Shown in pieces: positions 1-12,930 of a stretch of DNA of 64,000 bases. Positions within the stretch are counted from its first letter, which is position 1, and the number at the start of each line of letters is the position of its first letter. The DNA is from Epiperipatus broadwayi (lineage: Eukaryota > Onychophora > Udeonychophora > Euonychophora > Peripatidae). The DNA is taken from assembly GCA_028023455.1 (NCBI GenBank), contig JAQFVV010000036.1, forward strand, positions 4,647,576 through 4,711,575. The letters run 5' to 3'. The position numbers and the translations under genes were made by a program. The notes below the pieces were generated by a model, which had not been told where the DNA came from, did no database searches, and was given only the letters and a program-made list of their open reading frames with translations.

Positions 1-1673
1 GCTTAAGTTAGAAGTTGATACTTTAGTAGAGATGATGATGAGTACAGCCAGTTTTAAAGGCTGTTATATATACTAATTAAATGAGCAACTAAATAAACTC
101 AGAATCATGCAGATTCAAACTGATAACCCAGATTCAAACTCCAGTCTAAAGCTGAATGATTAATTAATATGGGAAAAAGAACTGGTTACCATTAGGTCCA
201 CATATATGCGCTATGGCGCTATATAAAATATTAAAGAAATGAACTTGCAGTGCGAGTGTGTGATTCTTCAAGAGTTTCAGCACCAAATGCTCGGTTTGCT
301 CTGAGACCGACGGTTTGCTGCGATTGATATATGAACATAAAGTTCAGGAAGTCGGATTAGCTTTAGGAAAAATCTGGGTCCTCACGCCCCCAGTTCTAAT
401 GAAGATAGCCATAACCCGAACTAAATAAAGGGGCGGTTTGTTACCGTGAACCCTTGTCAGAGGCAGCAAAACGTAACACATATAAGTGTACTATATAAAA
501 ACACACCCGCAATGCACGCAATATATATATAAAAAGCAATAAGTATGCATATAATTAATTGCGCCTAAAACAGATAGCTTTTATCTGTCAAGCTAATTCA
601 AAACAGTTCTTAAAATTAGCATTATAAGTATGCTAATAAAATGGGCTTAAACTACATAAAAATAATCTAGTTAAGATCCTGAATCTGCATATAAATATTC
701 TTAATTAAGGAGGGAAAGTATATTCGATGGGACTTAATACAAACATTAGCAAATATACTTTATCATCTCTAGACAATATATATATATCCCCTTCCAACTA
801 ATAAATATCAGAGGTTATAATATAAGATCGGTTAAGCAAATCTTAAAAAAATACGATTTTACAATATATATATAACTATGATAACAATGAGTGGTTAGCG
901 CATTCGTTTATTACCAATATTATAATTTCGAAACAATGATTTAATAAAATAAACAAGGCTTTTAAAATGTCTAAGTGAAGATTACAATTATCTCCTTTAT
1001 AAATTACTTACTTAGTTTCATTGTTTCGAAATCTGAGCATATTATCACATATTAAACATAACAAAATGCATTTAAACAAAATATTAAAATTACTGAAATT
1101 TGGCAAGACCGTTAGTTTGTAGGAATTGAAGAGAATAAATTTCGGACATTTAACGAGTATAAAAAAAAATATGAAATCTTTTAATTCATAAAAGATTTCA
1201 GCAGTTTATAAAATTAAAGTAAGTGAGCTTTTTTTCTTTTACATTATAGATAAAGTTACACAGACTGATAGTTTCGTTTTATAAGAGGGTAAAATTGAAA
1301 GAGTTTTTATAATTTAGATAGAATGTTCTTTTTAAAATGTTATAAGAATTTATAGATTAAAGTTCATACCGCAGCTTCTTTTTAAAAATGATTACCATCT
1401 CTCTCTGCCTCCTTGAGTGGACTTGAAGCATATATCAATGATAGTGGTTGGAATAGGGCGTCTGACAGCATCATAATCTTCAGTGGCCTTTCAGATAGGT
1501 TAAATTTCTTCATATTCTCCATGCAGGTTGCTGGAAAGTCTATTCAAAGGAATGTTTAGAGGAACTGAGAGTAGCCATCTGGCTTAAGAGCCAGTAAATA
1601 TATTATTTTACTCGATCATTTTAGATTCTGGTCTCCACAACAATTTTCAGAAAAAAAGCTAAAGAGTGAATTT
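1..1673. other. Non-coding stretch, no gene recognised
   Basis: AT-rich sequence with scattered stops in all frames. Positions 220-480 are richer in GC than the surroundings and hold an open stretch of about 55 codons without a start (around 261-427), ending in TAA. It matches no family I know and I do not call it a gene. Confidence 0.6.
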
Positions 1674-2166
1674 CAAAAAAAATCTGCAATATTTATATTC
1701 CCTAGATCAAAAGCCAGCAACTATTTTAAAACACAATTCAGACTTCTAAGTTTTAGCCTTAGGTCTCTTTTGATTCTTATCTTTTTTTTATCTTGTTGCC
1801 CAAACTTTTACTGGTTTGATCTGGGAAAAGAAATTCATTACAATCGTAATGAATGAGCTCTAGAACAATGTCAATAACCTAGGGACCATCTGATCCCACC
1901 TGCGAATTATTCTAAATAAAAATCTGCGATATCTATATTCCCTAGATCAAAAGCCAGCGACTATCTATTTTAAAACACAATTCAAACTTCTTCTAAGTTT
2001 TACAGCAGTCTGTCTCTTTTGATTCTAATCTCTCTTTTTTTATCTTGTTGCCAAATTTTTACTGGTTTGATCTGGGAAAAGAAATTCATTACAATCGTAA
2101 TGAATGAGCTCTAGAACAATGTCAATAACCTAGGGACCATCTGATCTCACCTGCGAATTATTGTAA
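1674..2166. repeat. Direct tandem duplication, period about 240 bp
   Basis: Two adjacent copies, about 1678-1917 and 1918-2164, share nearly all of their sequence. Shared marks include TTCCCTAGATCAAAAGCC, the palindromic run ATTCATTACAATCGTAATGAAT, and CTAGGGACCATCTGATC. Differences are a few substitutions and small indels, so this is a fairly recent local duplication. No coding content is visible. Confidence 0.9.
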
Positions 2167-2394
2167 ATAGTTTTATTACCAATCTGTGAATTTCACATGT
2201 GATTTATAATTTACCTAAACCAAACTTGTTAAAGGATATTTAGCCACATTTTCTAAACAAAATAACCCTTATACAATATATTATTTATATAAATGCTGCA
2301 ATATGTCTATACAAAATTTAATATCATTATCATTTACAGGTGCTTGTATGTGTAACAATAAACATATAATCGTTTGAATGCATATAAAACTGTG

Positions 2395-2525
2395 ACCATA
2401 TATATAACTGTATAAATGAATATATCACTGTGTGGATATATACAACTGTGTAAACATATATATACAGCTGTGTAAAGGCATATAACACTGAGTGGATACA
2501 TATACACGCGTAGTAAAGAGTGTTT
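2395..2525. repeat. Degenerate AT-rich minisatellite
   Basis: Four to five imperfect units of roughly 27-32 bp, each with an (A)ACTGTGTAAA-like core followed by CATATATA. The reading frame across it on the minus strand is a by-product of the repeat and not a gene. Confidence 0.6.
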
Positions 2526-2619
2526 AAAACCGGCATAGATGTGTCTATGGAGACATAAAGGTGAAACAGATAGAAGGACAGTAATATCTGTTTCAACATT
2601 TCTACTTCAAACATGTTTT

Positions 2620-5600
2620 ATACTCAAATGTGCCATTTGGATTAATTGCTACATTTACATTTTTAGGTAAAATTAACTACAGATGACAATTAAAAACAGG
2701 GGTCTAACTTTTCATGACACAATTACTATTTTCCATCTTTTTATTATATAACTGCTTATTCACTGGAATTATTAATGATTTTTCCCCAATGTCAATAACC
2801 ATACACTAAAGCTTAAACTTAACTTGTCTCTAATATGCTACTAATGATGACCTGGTATCAATTTTGTTCAGTTACTAAAACATAAATCTGATCCCTCATT
2901 TGATCTAAGCAACCCAGACACAAAATAAAAATAAAATATTACTTTTACATCTAACCAATGCCATGGTTAAACTGGAATCAAACAAATAATACATTTTTCT
3001 AACTTTTTTGATTTTTAAATAAAATTATCTTCCACTAGCAAATCAAAAATCCAGATCTATAAATTACATATCTTTAATTTAAAAAAAACAACAACAACAA
3101 GATAATTCCAAACTAATTACACTTAATTTTAATTAATTATTTGTTCTGAAATTCACAGAATAGAAATGTAATATTAAAATAAAATATTTAATCCACAAAA
3201 AAAAATGAAAGTGATTTTTCTCCCAAAACTTTACTAAGTTTAATAAAGAATGCATTATTCTATTTTATATTAATAAAGCAACTGTGTAGTATTTTCTATA
3301 GTTTTTAATTACATAAGTTTAATAAAATTAGACAACCCTTGATTAAGACATCCTTTTCTGTTAGGAAAATGCTTATTTATCTTGGGGAGGGAAGCTTATG
3401 GTGTTACCCCAATATATAGGCACCCTCACTTTATACAATAACAATTATAAAGGAATGGCCTTTTTTATCCAAACTCTATAAACAATCTACACAATAAATA
3501 TAAGGAGTGGCTTTTAGATATTTTAAACCTAACTTAATTCAACTACAATTTATACTGGGATGTCTCATTCTGAGATTGATTCCTAAATTATTAAACTTGT
3601 GGAAATGTATTGCCCCATATGGATGTGAACATATGTAAACTATGGACCATTGAAGAAACAACTGCACACAAATAAATCCATCTACATAAAATCCAATTCT
3701 CATTAATCAAATATAAGTTTAACAAATTAATGGAAATAATTATACCATTAACTGTGGCTTTTGTGACTAGACAATTTATATAACTATATTGCATTTACAT
3801 GATAATCATTATTTTTATTAATAACTTATAATTAATTCATAAACTTAATGGAAGTATGTAATATAGAATAATTATTATTTTTTTTAAAAAATAATTTTAT
3901 CAAGTAAAAATAAGTTTTTACAATTTATTTCCTTTTATTTTTTTAACTGACAGTTTTTTTTATAAATAATATCCAGATAACAAGTGTTATTTACAAATTC
4001 AGATTATTTAAAACAATGTTCAAATCACTCTTTAAATATGAGACTCATCCAAAATATTAATTGCCATTTACTTCTTTTCTGGCAGACATAAAAGGTCCAT
4101 AGTATCTTTTAAATAAGCACTGATGCTTCATTTCATCTGGAGTTACTCAAAGTATCATTTAGAGCATTTCAGATTAGATCTAGTTAACTGTTTGTCAGTG
4201 TCTTTTTTATTTAGAGGGCTTGGTGAAATCCTGGAAGTGGTATTCCAATCTTGTTAAAAAATCTAACTTTTGTATTCAAAACTTACTTTCTTTCTTGAAC
4301 CTTACTTTAGTTTTTTTTTAAAAAAAAACAAATTTGCATAGACATAACATAGTTCATTTTACTTAGAAGAAAAATGAATATTATTTTTTGTTTATTGAAA
4401 TGAACAATAGATTGTTCATTTCAATATATAAAGTATATAAAAGTAGGATTAAAAATAAATATCTTAGTTCTGTTTTATATATACATGAAAAAATACAGAC
4501 CACACTGTTAATTCTGATGAGGCTAAGGTAGTTTCTTTGAGAGAATGAAACCAAAAGAAGAATTAAATAATTTTTATTATTACAAATTTGTGAATCTGAA
4601 GCTATTAACTTATTTTAAAGTCATTTAATATTAAGGGTGTATGGAATGGAAATGAAATTGTGGGTGATGTTTAGTTTAAATACATTGTTATTTTGTAGTT
4701 TTTTTTGCACTTGAGAAATCTGCTTATAGCTCTGAAACCATTGGTTGCGTTCTAGAGTTTATTTTTTTGTCTAGTCTTGGTTGAGTTGTCAATTTGGGTT
4801 AAATTTTATATATAAATATACTGCGGCCTCAACATTATTTCATTTCAAGTAGCTAGTCGATTGATATTAACCCTGCGATCAAACAAGGATGGCTAGTGTG
4901 TTTATCTAATGATATTAATAAGACTAAGTATGCTGGGCACCAAATTGCAACTATGAAATCATAAGGCCCACCAGAGATCATCATCATCCATGTTTATTAC
5001 TATAGAAGACAATGGAGAAAGAAATTAAATTGTCTCTCAAAAAAAATATAATGTTGATAAATTCAATTCAATTTATTGTGGTCTTGGTTTCAAACCTAGA
5101 AACAATTATGCAAATGTTTCCATAATAAATTTTTATTACTAACTAAATAATAATGAGACAACTTTCTTCCACAACTTTAATATAAATACATGATGTCAAG
5201 TAACTACAAGAATGTAGTATACATTTCTAATTCATGCATGACTAGAAATAAATTAGTAATCAATGTGGAGAGTGCATAACTTATGTTTATAATATAAAAT
5301 TATTATTTAATTTAAAGTAGGATGCAGAAATGTTATAAATAAATTCTTCCCATTTAATTCCACTACTTTATTTTTTGTTCTCAGCATCTATCACTTTCAA
5401 TAGTTACAATTATATAGCACTGAATGTCTGTATTATGTTCTTCTTTAAACTGATAACTCTCAAACCTATTTCCTTAAACACACACATATACTTTCCAACT
5501 GACTATAGATTCATCATCATTATTACAATGGTATTTCCTGAATTTTAGTATTTACACTACTTGACTTCCAAGATGGCTCTTAGATTTAATAATCGAAGTA

Positions 5601-5929
5601 GTCTTTCTCAAAGTCTAGATCTGCTAAAGAGGTGCAATTATTAATGATTACATTGCAATGGATATAATACCAAGATTTTCTAAATCAAACTTTAATGTGA
5701 GTTTACCAATGGTAATCATATTAAATACCAAAAGCAGGAAAGGGATTTTATGTCTGCTCCCAATATTCATAACATTGTAACGAACCCAATGATTAAATTT
5801 AATATACCCAAATTGACTATTTTCTTTCATCTTATTCTATTTCATATCATCTGTTTGCTCAAATTTAATTAGTAATTTTAAATCTATTACATTTTTCCAA
5901 AGTAAACTATGGAAGTAAAACATGAACAT
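2620..5929. other. Non-coding AT-rich stretch
   Basis: No gene-like reading frame and no mobile element that I recognise. The only structured item is a perfect inverted repeat at 4393-4426, with 16-bp arms and a 2-nt spacer. Confidence 0.6.
4393..4426. repeat. Perfect short inverted repeat (hairpin)
   Basis: Arms TATTGAAATGAACAAT and ATTGTTCATTTCAATA, 16 bp each, are separated by AG. No T-tract or gene context suggests a terminator, and its role is unknown. Confidence 0.85.
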
Positions 5930-6225
5930 TAATCATGGAAATCGATCAAGGAAATTACTTATGTAAGTGAAACATAGAAATCAATGATAAAATGAATTAA
6001 GCAAATAAACTCTGGAATCAATCAATATAACAGCGAACTATATAAATCAACTATGGAGTTAATCAATATAAAATGAATTTATATAAATCAACTATGGAAT
6101 CAATCAATATAAAATGAATTATATAAATTAACTATGGAATCAATCAATATAAAATGAATTATGTAAATTTAAATTATGGAAATCAATCAATCAATATAAA
6201 TGAATTACATAGATTTAAATTATGG
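5930..6225. repeat. AT-rich minisatellite, units of about 30-45 bp
   Basis: Around seven imperfect units of the type AACTATGGAATCAATCAATA followed by AAATGAATTATATAAATC. Unit length varies because of small indels. It lies about 100 bp from the long TAA microsatellite. Confidence 0.8.
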
Positions 6226-6329
6226 TCTGATATTAGTTCTGGATGTAGGTGCTGGTTATAGATTCTGGAGATATTTGAAATATCAAACACAAGACACGCA
6301 TGTAAATTCAATATAACAAATCTTTATTA

Positions 6330-6556
<227 letters not shown>

Positions 6557-6559
6557 CAT

Positions 6560-9500
6560 AATATATATTTTAAATTAGCTAAGTTTCTTTATAATTTAAC
6601 CATTGTCTTGACCCATCTTTTAATTAAATATTAACACACTTATGCATGGAATCAGAATTAGAATTCCGTATTTAAGTATAATATGAAATTCTCTTATAAC
6701 TTGTAATTCTCTTATAACTTGCATAAAACCTATAAATTTCTGCTACCCCTTTCATTGCAACAATTACAAATTGAGCTATTCCTACAAGTAATCATATCTT
6801 TACAATAATTATGAATTTAATCATTCCCAACAAGCAATAATCTCTCTTATATTTTGTATGAAAAGATGATGTGATATTTAAAATCTCTAATCAGTCCAAT
6901 AAATGGATTTAAATATAAACCATAATTTTACATTCATGCATGCCAAATATTCACCGCTTTCCACTTTAGCAACTATATATATTTTGATAGGTCAGCATGT
7001 TACCACAGCTTGATGATATTCCACTTTATTATCCTTCACAAACTTCGATTACAGATCGGTCAGCTTCCAAATTAAACTCTTTGTCATCCCCTACATTAAC
7101 ACATCTGACTGAAACCCCAATCCTGTCAAAGCAGCTTTTATCCTGTCTTGCAAAACCCTCCATATATTTCATAGCACTATGCAGCTTCATAATACACATA
7201 ACAGTGACTCAGTAAGGGAAATTAAAAAAACAACAAATTACAACTTCAAATGTCTGCGTTGGCCAGAGAGAAATCTTCTCTGAGACTAGAATCATGTGAA
7301 GAACTATATTTCTCTACACACGTACTCTATATAGGTGTGCATAACATTTTCCACAATTCTATCAACAACTCTATCAATAATTCCCCACTTAAATAAAACA
7401 AATGGAGCTGGAACTGGTCCTTGATATCCTACTGCAATAGTGAATAAATTATGAGATAGTTATTTCCTATCTAAGAGGTGGTAAGATAACTCTACCTTGG
7501 TAATAACAAGCATTTATAGCTTCCCATGTAAATATATAGGGCAATTACAGTCTGGATGCAGATGACAAAGTCTAACAGGATCACAAATCAAACTCATGAA
7601 CTATCTTAATTTAAAAAGTCAAGCACACAGCAACATCCACACAATCTTTATATTAATAACAGATCGAATCAGCATATTATAGCATAGCAATGACTATTCA
7701 CATGACCATCCAATCACTTTTCTTACACCTAATATTAAGCATATAATTTTGATAATAATAAAAAAATATTTTCTAGCTTTTTTTTTTTTTTTTACAAATA
7801 TGTAAGCATTTATATTCCCTCACAATTACATGTTAACAATTTTTAATTCCCCTTTTTTTCTTGTTTTTTTACTTCATTGGGTCTTTATGGATCAAAATCA
7901 TTTCTTTTTTTTTTAAAAAAAAATCAAACATGCTACACATATAAATAAAGCAAAATAAATAAATAACAAACATTATGGATTGTCTCTTTCCTTCGAAGCT
8001 AAGTCTGAAGACTTGATATTATTGTCCACCAACACCAATTACCATCTAGTTCATTTGCCTTGGAAAACATATATTTTATAGATGCACATAATGTTCCTTT
8101 AGTCATGATGTAGCTACATTAATTGGGATAATTAAAAGTGGTTGAAGATGAGTACTGTAGATTACTTTTATGTTTGGAATATTTTTCTTCCTGGGTTTTA
8201 ATTTAGATGCTTGGTTTCATAATTTAGTTTCTTCAAATGTCATCATTTTTCTTCCTTTTCTAGGTTTTATTTTTCCTTTTGGCATTTTTAGGTTCAAATA
8301 ACAATCAAAAAAAAATTTTAGTGTTAAAAATATTGATTAGTCATCTAACTTTCTATCAAAGATCGATCTTTCCTTGGACTTTTATTAATAAGCCATGGAT
8401 GCAATACTTTTCCTGAGATGTATTTTTCCTTTTTTTTTAAAAAAAATGAATTTTCATGAATCAAATATGAAGATTGAAGAAATGAATACAAAATCTTTTA
8501 TTACGAGTTAATTTGGTCATAATTGATCTTGAAGAAAGAGAAATGAACACTATTTATAACTGGATTAGCACTTCATATTTAAGTAACGCTTTTATACTTC
8601 TTAACAAGTTAAGTCAATTTAAGAGAGAAAAAAATCAGAAAATTCATCAGAGATTGAACTAGAAAGTCTTTCATAGAAGTTTCTAGCAGTCCCCCCCCCC
8701 CTTTCACTCTCCTTAGCCTTTTTATAGGGAGAGAAAAAAAATCATCTGTCAGTTCTCTTTCCCAAGCCTGGTTTTTCTCTAACTTATGATTTCTCTCAGA
8801 AATTTAACCTTTTGATCCCCACCTGCTAAATGTAAGGTCTAGTTTACCATCTTCAGCTCAATTTTTGTGAACACATTGCCTTTGATGTATGAAAACCATT
8901 CAAAGGGAATATAGAATTACTGGTAATTTTGTTAAACAGATATGATTTTAAAAAAAAATTGCATTATTTAAAACTTAAGTCTTAGAGCTGAAAACAATAA
9001 ATAATTCCTATACAAATAAATTCATTCTACACTATATTATCAAATAATACAGAGCACAATGTATAATTTTCTACAAAAGAAAAAATCTATATATCTGTAT
9101 CACACATGCACACATACATATGCACAATATTAAATAGAAAACTGCTTGTTCAGATTCATATTAGCACAAAATATCTTTTATTCACATTAATATAAAATGT
9201 CTTTCCTAATTTCCTATAATTTTGAACCTGTTCCCATGAAAAGAACTGTCAAAATTAAGGCTATCCATAATTAGTTCAATTTCAAATTGTATCAACGTTT
9301 TTATATGATAAATATTACTGATTCAAGAAGATTTTTTTTAGAAATATAAATAAATATTTTTCGCATATTACAGCACATACAAAAGCCAATCTCCCATTCT
9401 CTTTACATAATACTAGCTATAACTTTAAATAAATTCAAACAGATTCTCTATATATGTTAACTTTAAGCTATCCAGTTATTAATTTCTCCAAATAAAGCTT

Positions 9501-9620
9501 GTTAATTTTTTTTAAACTAAAAAAAAAAAAAAATTTACTTATAAATAGTTAAGAAATTAACCCTTCATTTATTTTCCAATCATTAGTTTCTGTATGAAAC
9601 AAACTAAAGGTCACAATATA
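6560..9620. other. Non-coding AT-rich stretch
   Basis: Scattered homopolymer runs (T at about 7779, C at about 8691, A at about 9520) and only short open frames. A 72-codon frame at 6997-7215 has no recognisable family or codon signature. I see no mobile element here. Confidence 0.55.
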
Positions 9621-9621
9621 T

Positions 9622-11450
9622 ACATGGTAAAAATAATAAAATATATATCTTAATTAATGAATAGCACTTTCAATTATGCAATAACACTTATCAACTGTAA
9701 AATAATATGGAAATTTAATATCATATGATTTTATACCAACTGTGTATGTCATATGTTGGTATTTGCTACTTATCTATTTATTATATTATTTTTGAAACTA
9801 TTTATCAATATTGCTTTCTTAATTTTTCTTTTTTTATAGTTTCTTTCATTAATATTTTTATATCATTTACATTAAAAGTAAATTTAAAATTACAAGGTTT
9901 TTCATAATCAAATAATAATGAGGCAATATTTAATTAATTATTTATAGTTTTTCTTACATGATAATAATTGATATTCTTGTATCTTGTTTTCCAGAGCACA
10001 TTTTGATTCCCCAATATATAATTTTTTACAACTACATATAATAAATTCTATTTTGTCTTTGCATTTTAGGTATAACACTCTTAGAATTATTAATTAGTCT
10101 ATTTATATTTGGAGGAACACAAAATGAAATATTGTATTTATCTTTAAATATATTTTAATTACTTTAGATTGAACATTATTTACAATGGCATAGATATCCA
10201 TTTTTATTATCTAATTTTGTATTATGATTATTATTTTTATTATTAAACCAATTTAATGTAGGTAAAATTTGTTTTCTATCATATCCCACTTTCATACTTT
10301 CATGAGTAAAACATTCAATATTTTGATTTTTATCACTTTTATATTTACATAACTTATCATTACAATGTAAACAAGATTTTAAACTTGCCATTTTGTGCAT
10401 CATTGGCACTTGTGAATTAAAATAAATATACCTTCTTTTTTGAATATGTTTAATAATTAATTTACAATTTAAACTAATTGGGTTCCTATATAATTGTAAG
10501 TCCAAAAATTGTATTTTTCTATTTTGTTTTTTATCAATAATCTATTTTAAATTATCTAAATTATCCAGCTTATATAAAAGTGCTTCAATAATGTCAACAA
10601 AACCACAAACAAACATATCATCATCATCATATCTAGCATAAATTTTAATACAATCAAAATCATAAGAATTTAATATATCTTTTTTATATTTTGACAATGT
10701 AAAATTATAAATTTGTGCAATCGTAGATAATCCCATGGCCCATCCTTTACCAATTTTATAAAACTTATTATTATATGTTGCCACACTATTATCACTTATA
10801 AATTTTAGTTATTCAACAGTATGTTATTTATTGAAGTTTTATGTAATGCTTTCAGAATAATTCTGATACATCTAATAAAGCTATCAAATTATTGCTATTT
10901 AATTCTACATTTTTAATTGTATCATTAAATTTATAACATGATGCCATTGTATATCTTCCAAAACCCAACATATCTTAAAATAATTTTCCAATATATTTCA
11001 CTGTTTTATACATAAATGATCCTCCAAAATCTACCATTAATCTAAGATGATTAATCTGTTTGTGAAGCTTAATGTTAGAAAATATTCTTGGGCATATAAA
11101 TGTAAATGGATATATAGTACCATCATTCATAAAATGACCTATAGCCTTTTTAAAATACCATTTATAAATTTTATATATTGGCCCTCCATATTATAATTAT
11201 TAACAATACAAAATTCTAGTTTATTCATTTGTGTTTCAATTTGATCATTATATCCATCTTTTTTTAATAAAACACAATCTTAAACCTTTATCTTCTTTTA
11301 AATTTACATTTTATTCAATATAAAGAATATGTTTATATTCTGAAAAAGCATAATTTCACTATCCATCATATTTATTATTTATTAATTTATATTTATAAAT
11401 ACTTTTAATTATATTATCACCATCCTGCTAATTGTGGTTGCACAAATTCA
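9622..11450 (-). pseudogene. Penelope-like element copy A, decayed (RT + GIY-YIG)
   Basis: This is a minus-strand relic of a Penelope-like retroelement. From its 5' side (high coordinates) it keeps a block like CPRIF.NIKLHK...LRLMVDFGG (11000-11110), an RT motif B-like GWAMGL (about 10730), and the catalytic block YARYDDDDMF (about 10620-10650). A block like SQVPMMHKMASLKSCL follows (10380-10420), then a broken GIY-YIG nuclease (IYWGI, about 10010) and a C-terminal NINR-like block (9740-9810). Stops and frameshifts separate these pieces, with open frames at 10542-10784 and 10176-10505. Alignment by eye to the better copy at 24-26 kb shows the same block order, but protein identity is clearly lower, so it is a different and older family. 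Its 3' flank (9622-9720) is inverted relative to the 3' flank of copy B. Confidence 0.85.
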
Positions 11451-11479
11451 TAATTCTACATTGTCAAAATATGAAGAAA

Positions 11480-12520
11480 ATATATACATTCTTATGATTT
11501 TGATTGTATTAAAATTTACGCTAGATATGTTAGTATGTTTTCTTGTTGTTTTCATGACATTATTAAAGCATCTTTACATAAGCTGAATATTTTAAATAAT
11601 TTAAAATGGATTATAGATAAAAACCAAAATAGAAAAATATATTTTTGGACTTACAATTATATAAGAACAAAATTACTTTAAATCATAAATTAATTATTAA
11701 ACCTATTTAAAAAGGGGACACATACATTTTAAATCACATGTCCAACAATCCATAAAATGCCAAGTCTGAAATTTGATTTACATCTAATGATAAATTATGT
11801 AAATAAAAAAATAATAAAAATCAAAATATTGAACTTTTTACTTATGAACTTTTGAAAATAGAATGTGATAGAAAACAAATTTTACCCACATTAAATTGGC
11901 TTAATAATACAATAAAATCATAATACAAAATTAGATAATAAAAAATGAATATGCCATTTGCAAATAATTTTTAGTCTAAATTAATTAAAATATATTTAAA
12001 AATAAACACAGTATTTCATTTTGCATTCCTTCAAATGTAAATAAACTAATTAATAATTCAAAGAGTGTTATTAAAATACAAAGAAGTAATATAATTTATC
12101 AAATTATATGTAGTTGTAAAAAATCATATATCGGGGAATCAAGATTTTCTCCAGAAAAAAGATAAAAAAACATCAATTATTATCATGTAAGAAAAACTAT
12201 AAATAATCAATTAAATATTGTCTCAATATTATTTGGTTATAAAAAACATTGTAGTTTGAACTGTACTTAAATGTAAATGATACAAAAAAGTTAATGGAAG
12301 AAGGAATTATAAAAAGAGAACAATTAAGAAAGCAATATTGACAAATAGATTCAAAGGTAATATAATAAATAGACAAGCAGCAAATACTGATATACATTGC
12401 TTATGGAAAATCATGTGATATTGAACTGCTGTATTACTTTACAGTTGATAGGGATTAGTACATAATAAAAAGTCATTCTAATTAATTAAGATATATATTT
12501 TATTTTTATCATTAAAATTA
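11480..12520 (+). pseudogene. Penelope-like element copy B, decayed, inverted to copy A
   Basis: This plus-strand relic belongs to the same family as copy A. It starts in the RT domain (DCIKIYARY..., about 11500). It continues through NLKWIIDKNQNRKI (about 11600-11640) to the GIY-YIG region (SYIGES at about 12130) and the C-terminal block ending near 12400. The 3' tail, TTTACAGTTGATAGGG at about 12437 followed by TTAATTAAGATATATATTTT, is the reverse complement of the tail of copy A. Both copies therefore run to the same 3' end, and they are joined head-to-head with copy B more strongly 5'-truncated. Stops and indels are frequent. Confidence 0.8.
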
Positions 12521-12579
12521 TTTGAAATGTACATATACTATATTTATAACAAGTATTTATAATTTTACACAGACACACA

Positions 12580-12630
12580 TGAGTGCATGCACACACAGAG
12601 ACACACACACACCTATATATATATATATAA
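12580..12630. repeat. CA/TA microsatellite
   Basis: An imperfect (CA)n run followed by (TA)n. It separates the A/B Penelope pair from the next one. Confidence 0.9.
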
Positions 12631-12639
12631 TAAATAAGG

Positions 12640-12913
12640 TTTGATATCTGTATTCATTCCACAATATATGTAATATACAAATCAATATAGATATCAAAAT
12701 ATAGTACATTTTACATAAATTATATTATTTTTAGAAGTACTTTTAACTATACATTTTGTAGTCTTTATCAACTATATAATATTGAATAATCAAAATGAGA
12801 CAACCCTTAATAATATCCATAGTTCAATTCAGATTTCCCACAATTCTGTTATCTTAACATTTGATGACTGGTGATTCCTTAACATTTGACGATTTCTTGA
12901 AATCAACATAGCC
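12640..12913 (-). pseudogene. Penelope-like 3' fragment, inverted partner of copy C
   Basis: On the minus strand this holds only the last part of the endonuclease ORF (EAMLISRN...SSNVKITELWE type, about 12835-12913) and the 3' untranslated region, including the hammerhead-like motif (about 12725-12785). It matches the 3' end of copy C at 14430-14660 in reverse complement. It is joined directly to the 5' end of copy C at 12914, with a 17-nt duplication at the junction. Confidence 0.9.
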
Positions 12914-12930
12914 TTTCTTGAAATCAACAT
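12893..12930. repeat. 17-nt duplication at a Penelope inversion junction
   Basis: TTTCTTGAAATCAACAT occurs at 12893-12909, inside the inverted 3' fragment, and again at 12914-12930, at the start of the plus-strand copy. Only four bases lie between. The second ATG opens the residual frame of copy C. Confidence 0.95.

Noticed and set aside
261-427. Open stretch of about 55 codons in GC-richer sequence
   Set aside because: No start codon, no splice context I can support and no family match.
6997-7215. 72-codon frame starting MLPQLDDIPLYYPSQ
   Set aside because: No recognisable family, no conserved neighbour and a length expected by chance; not called a gene.
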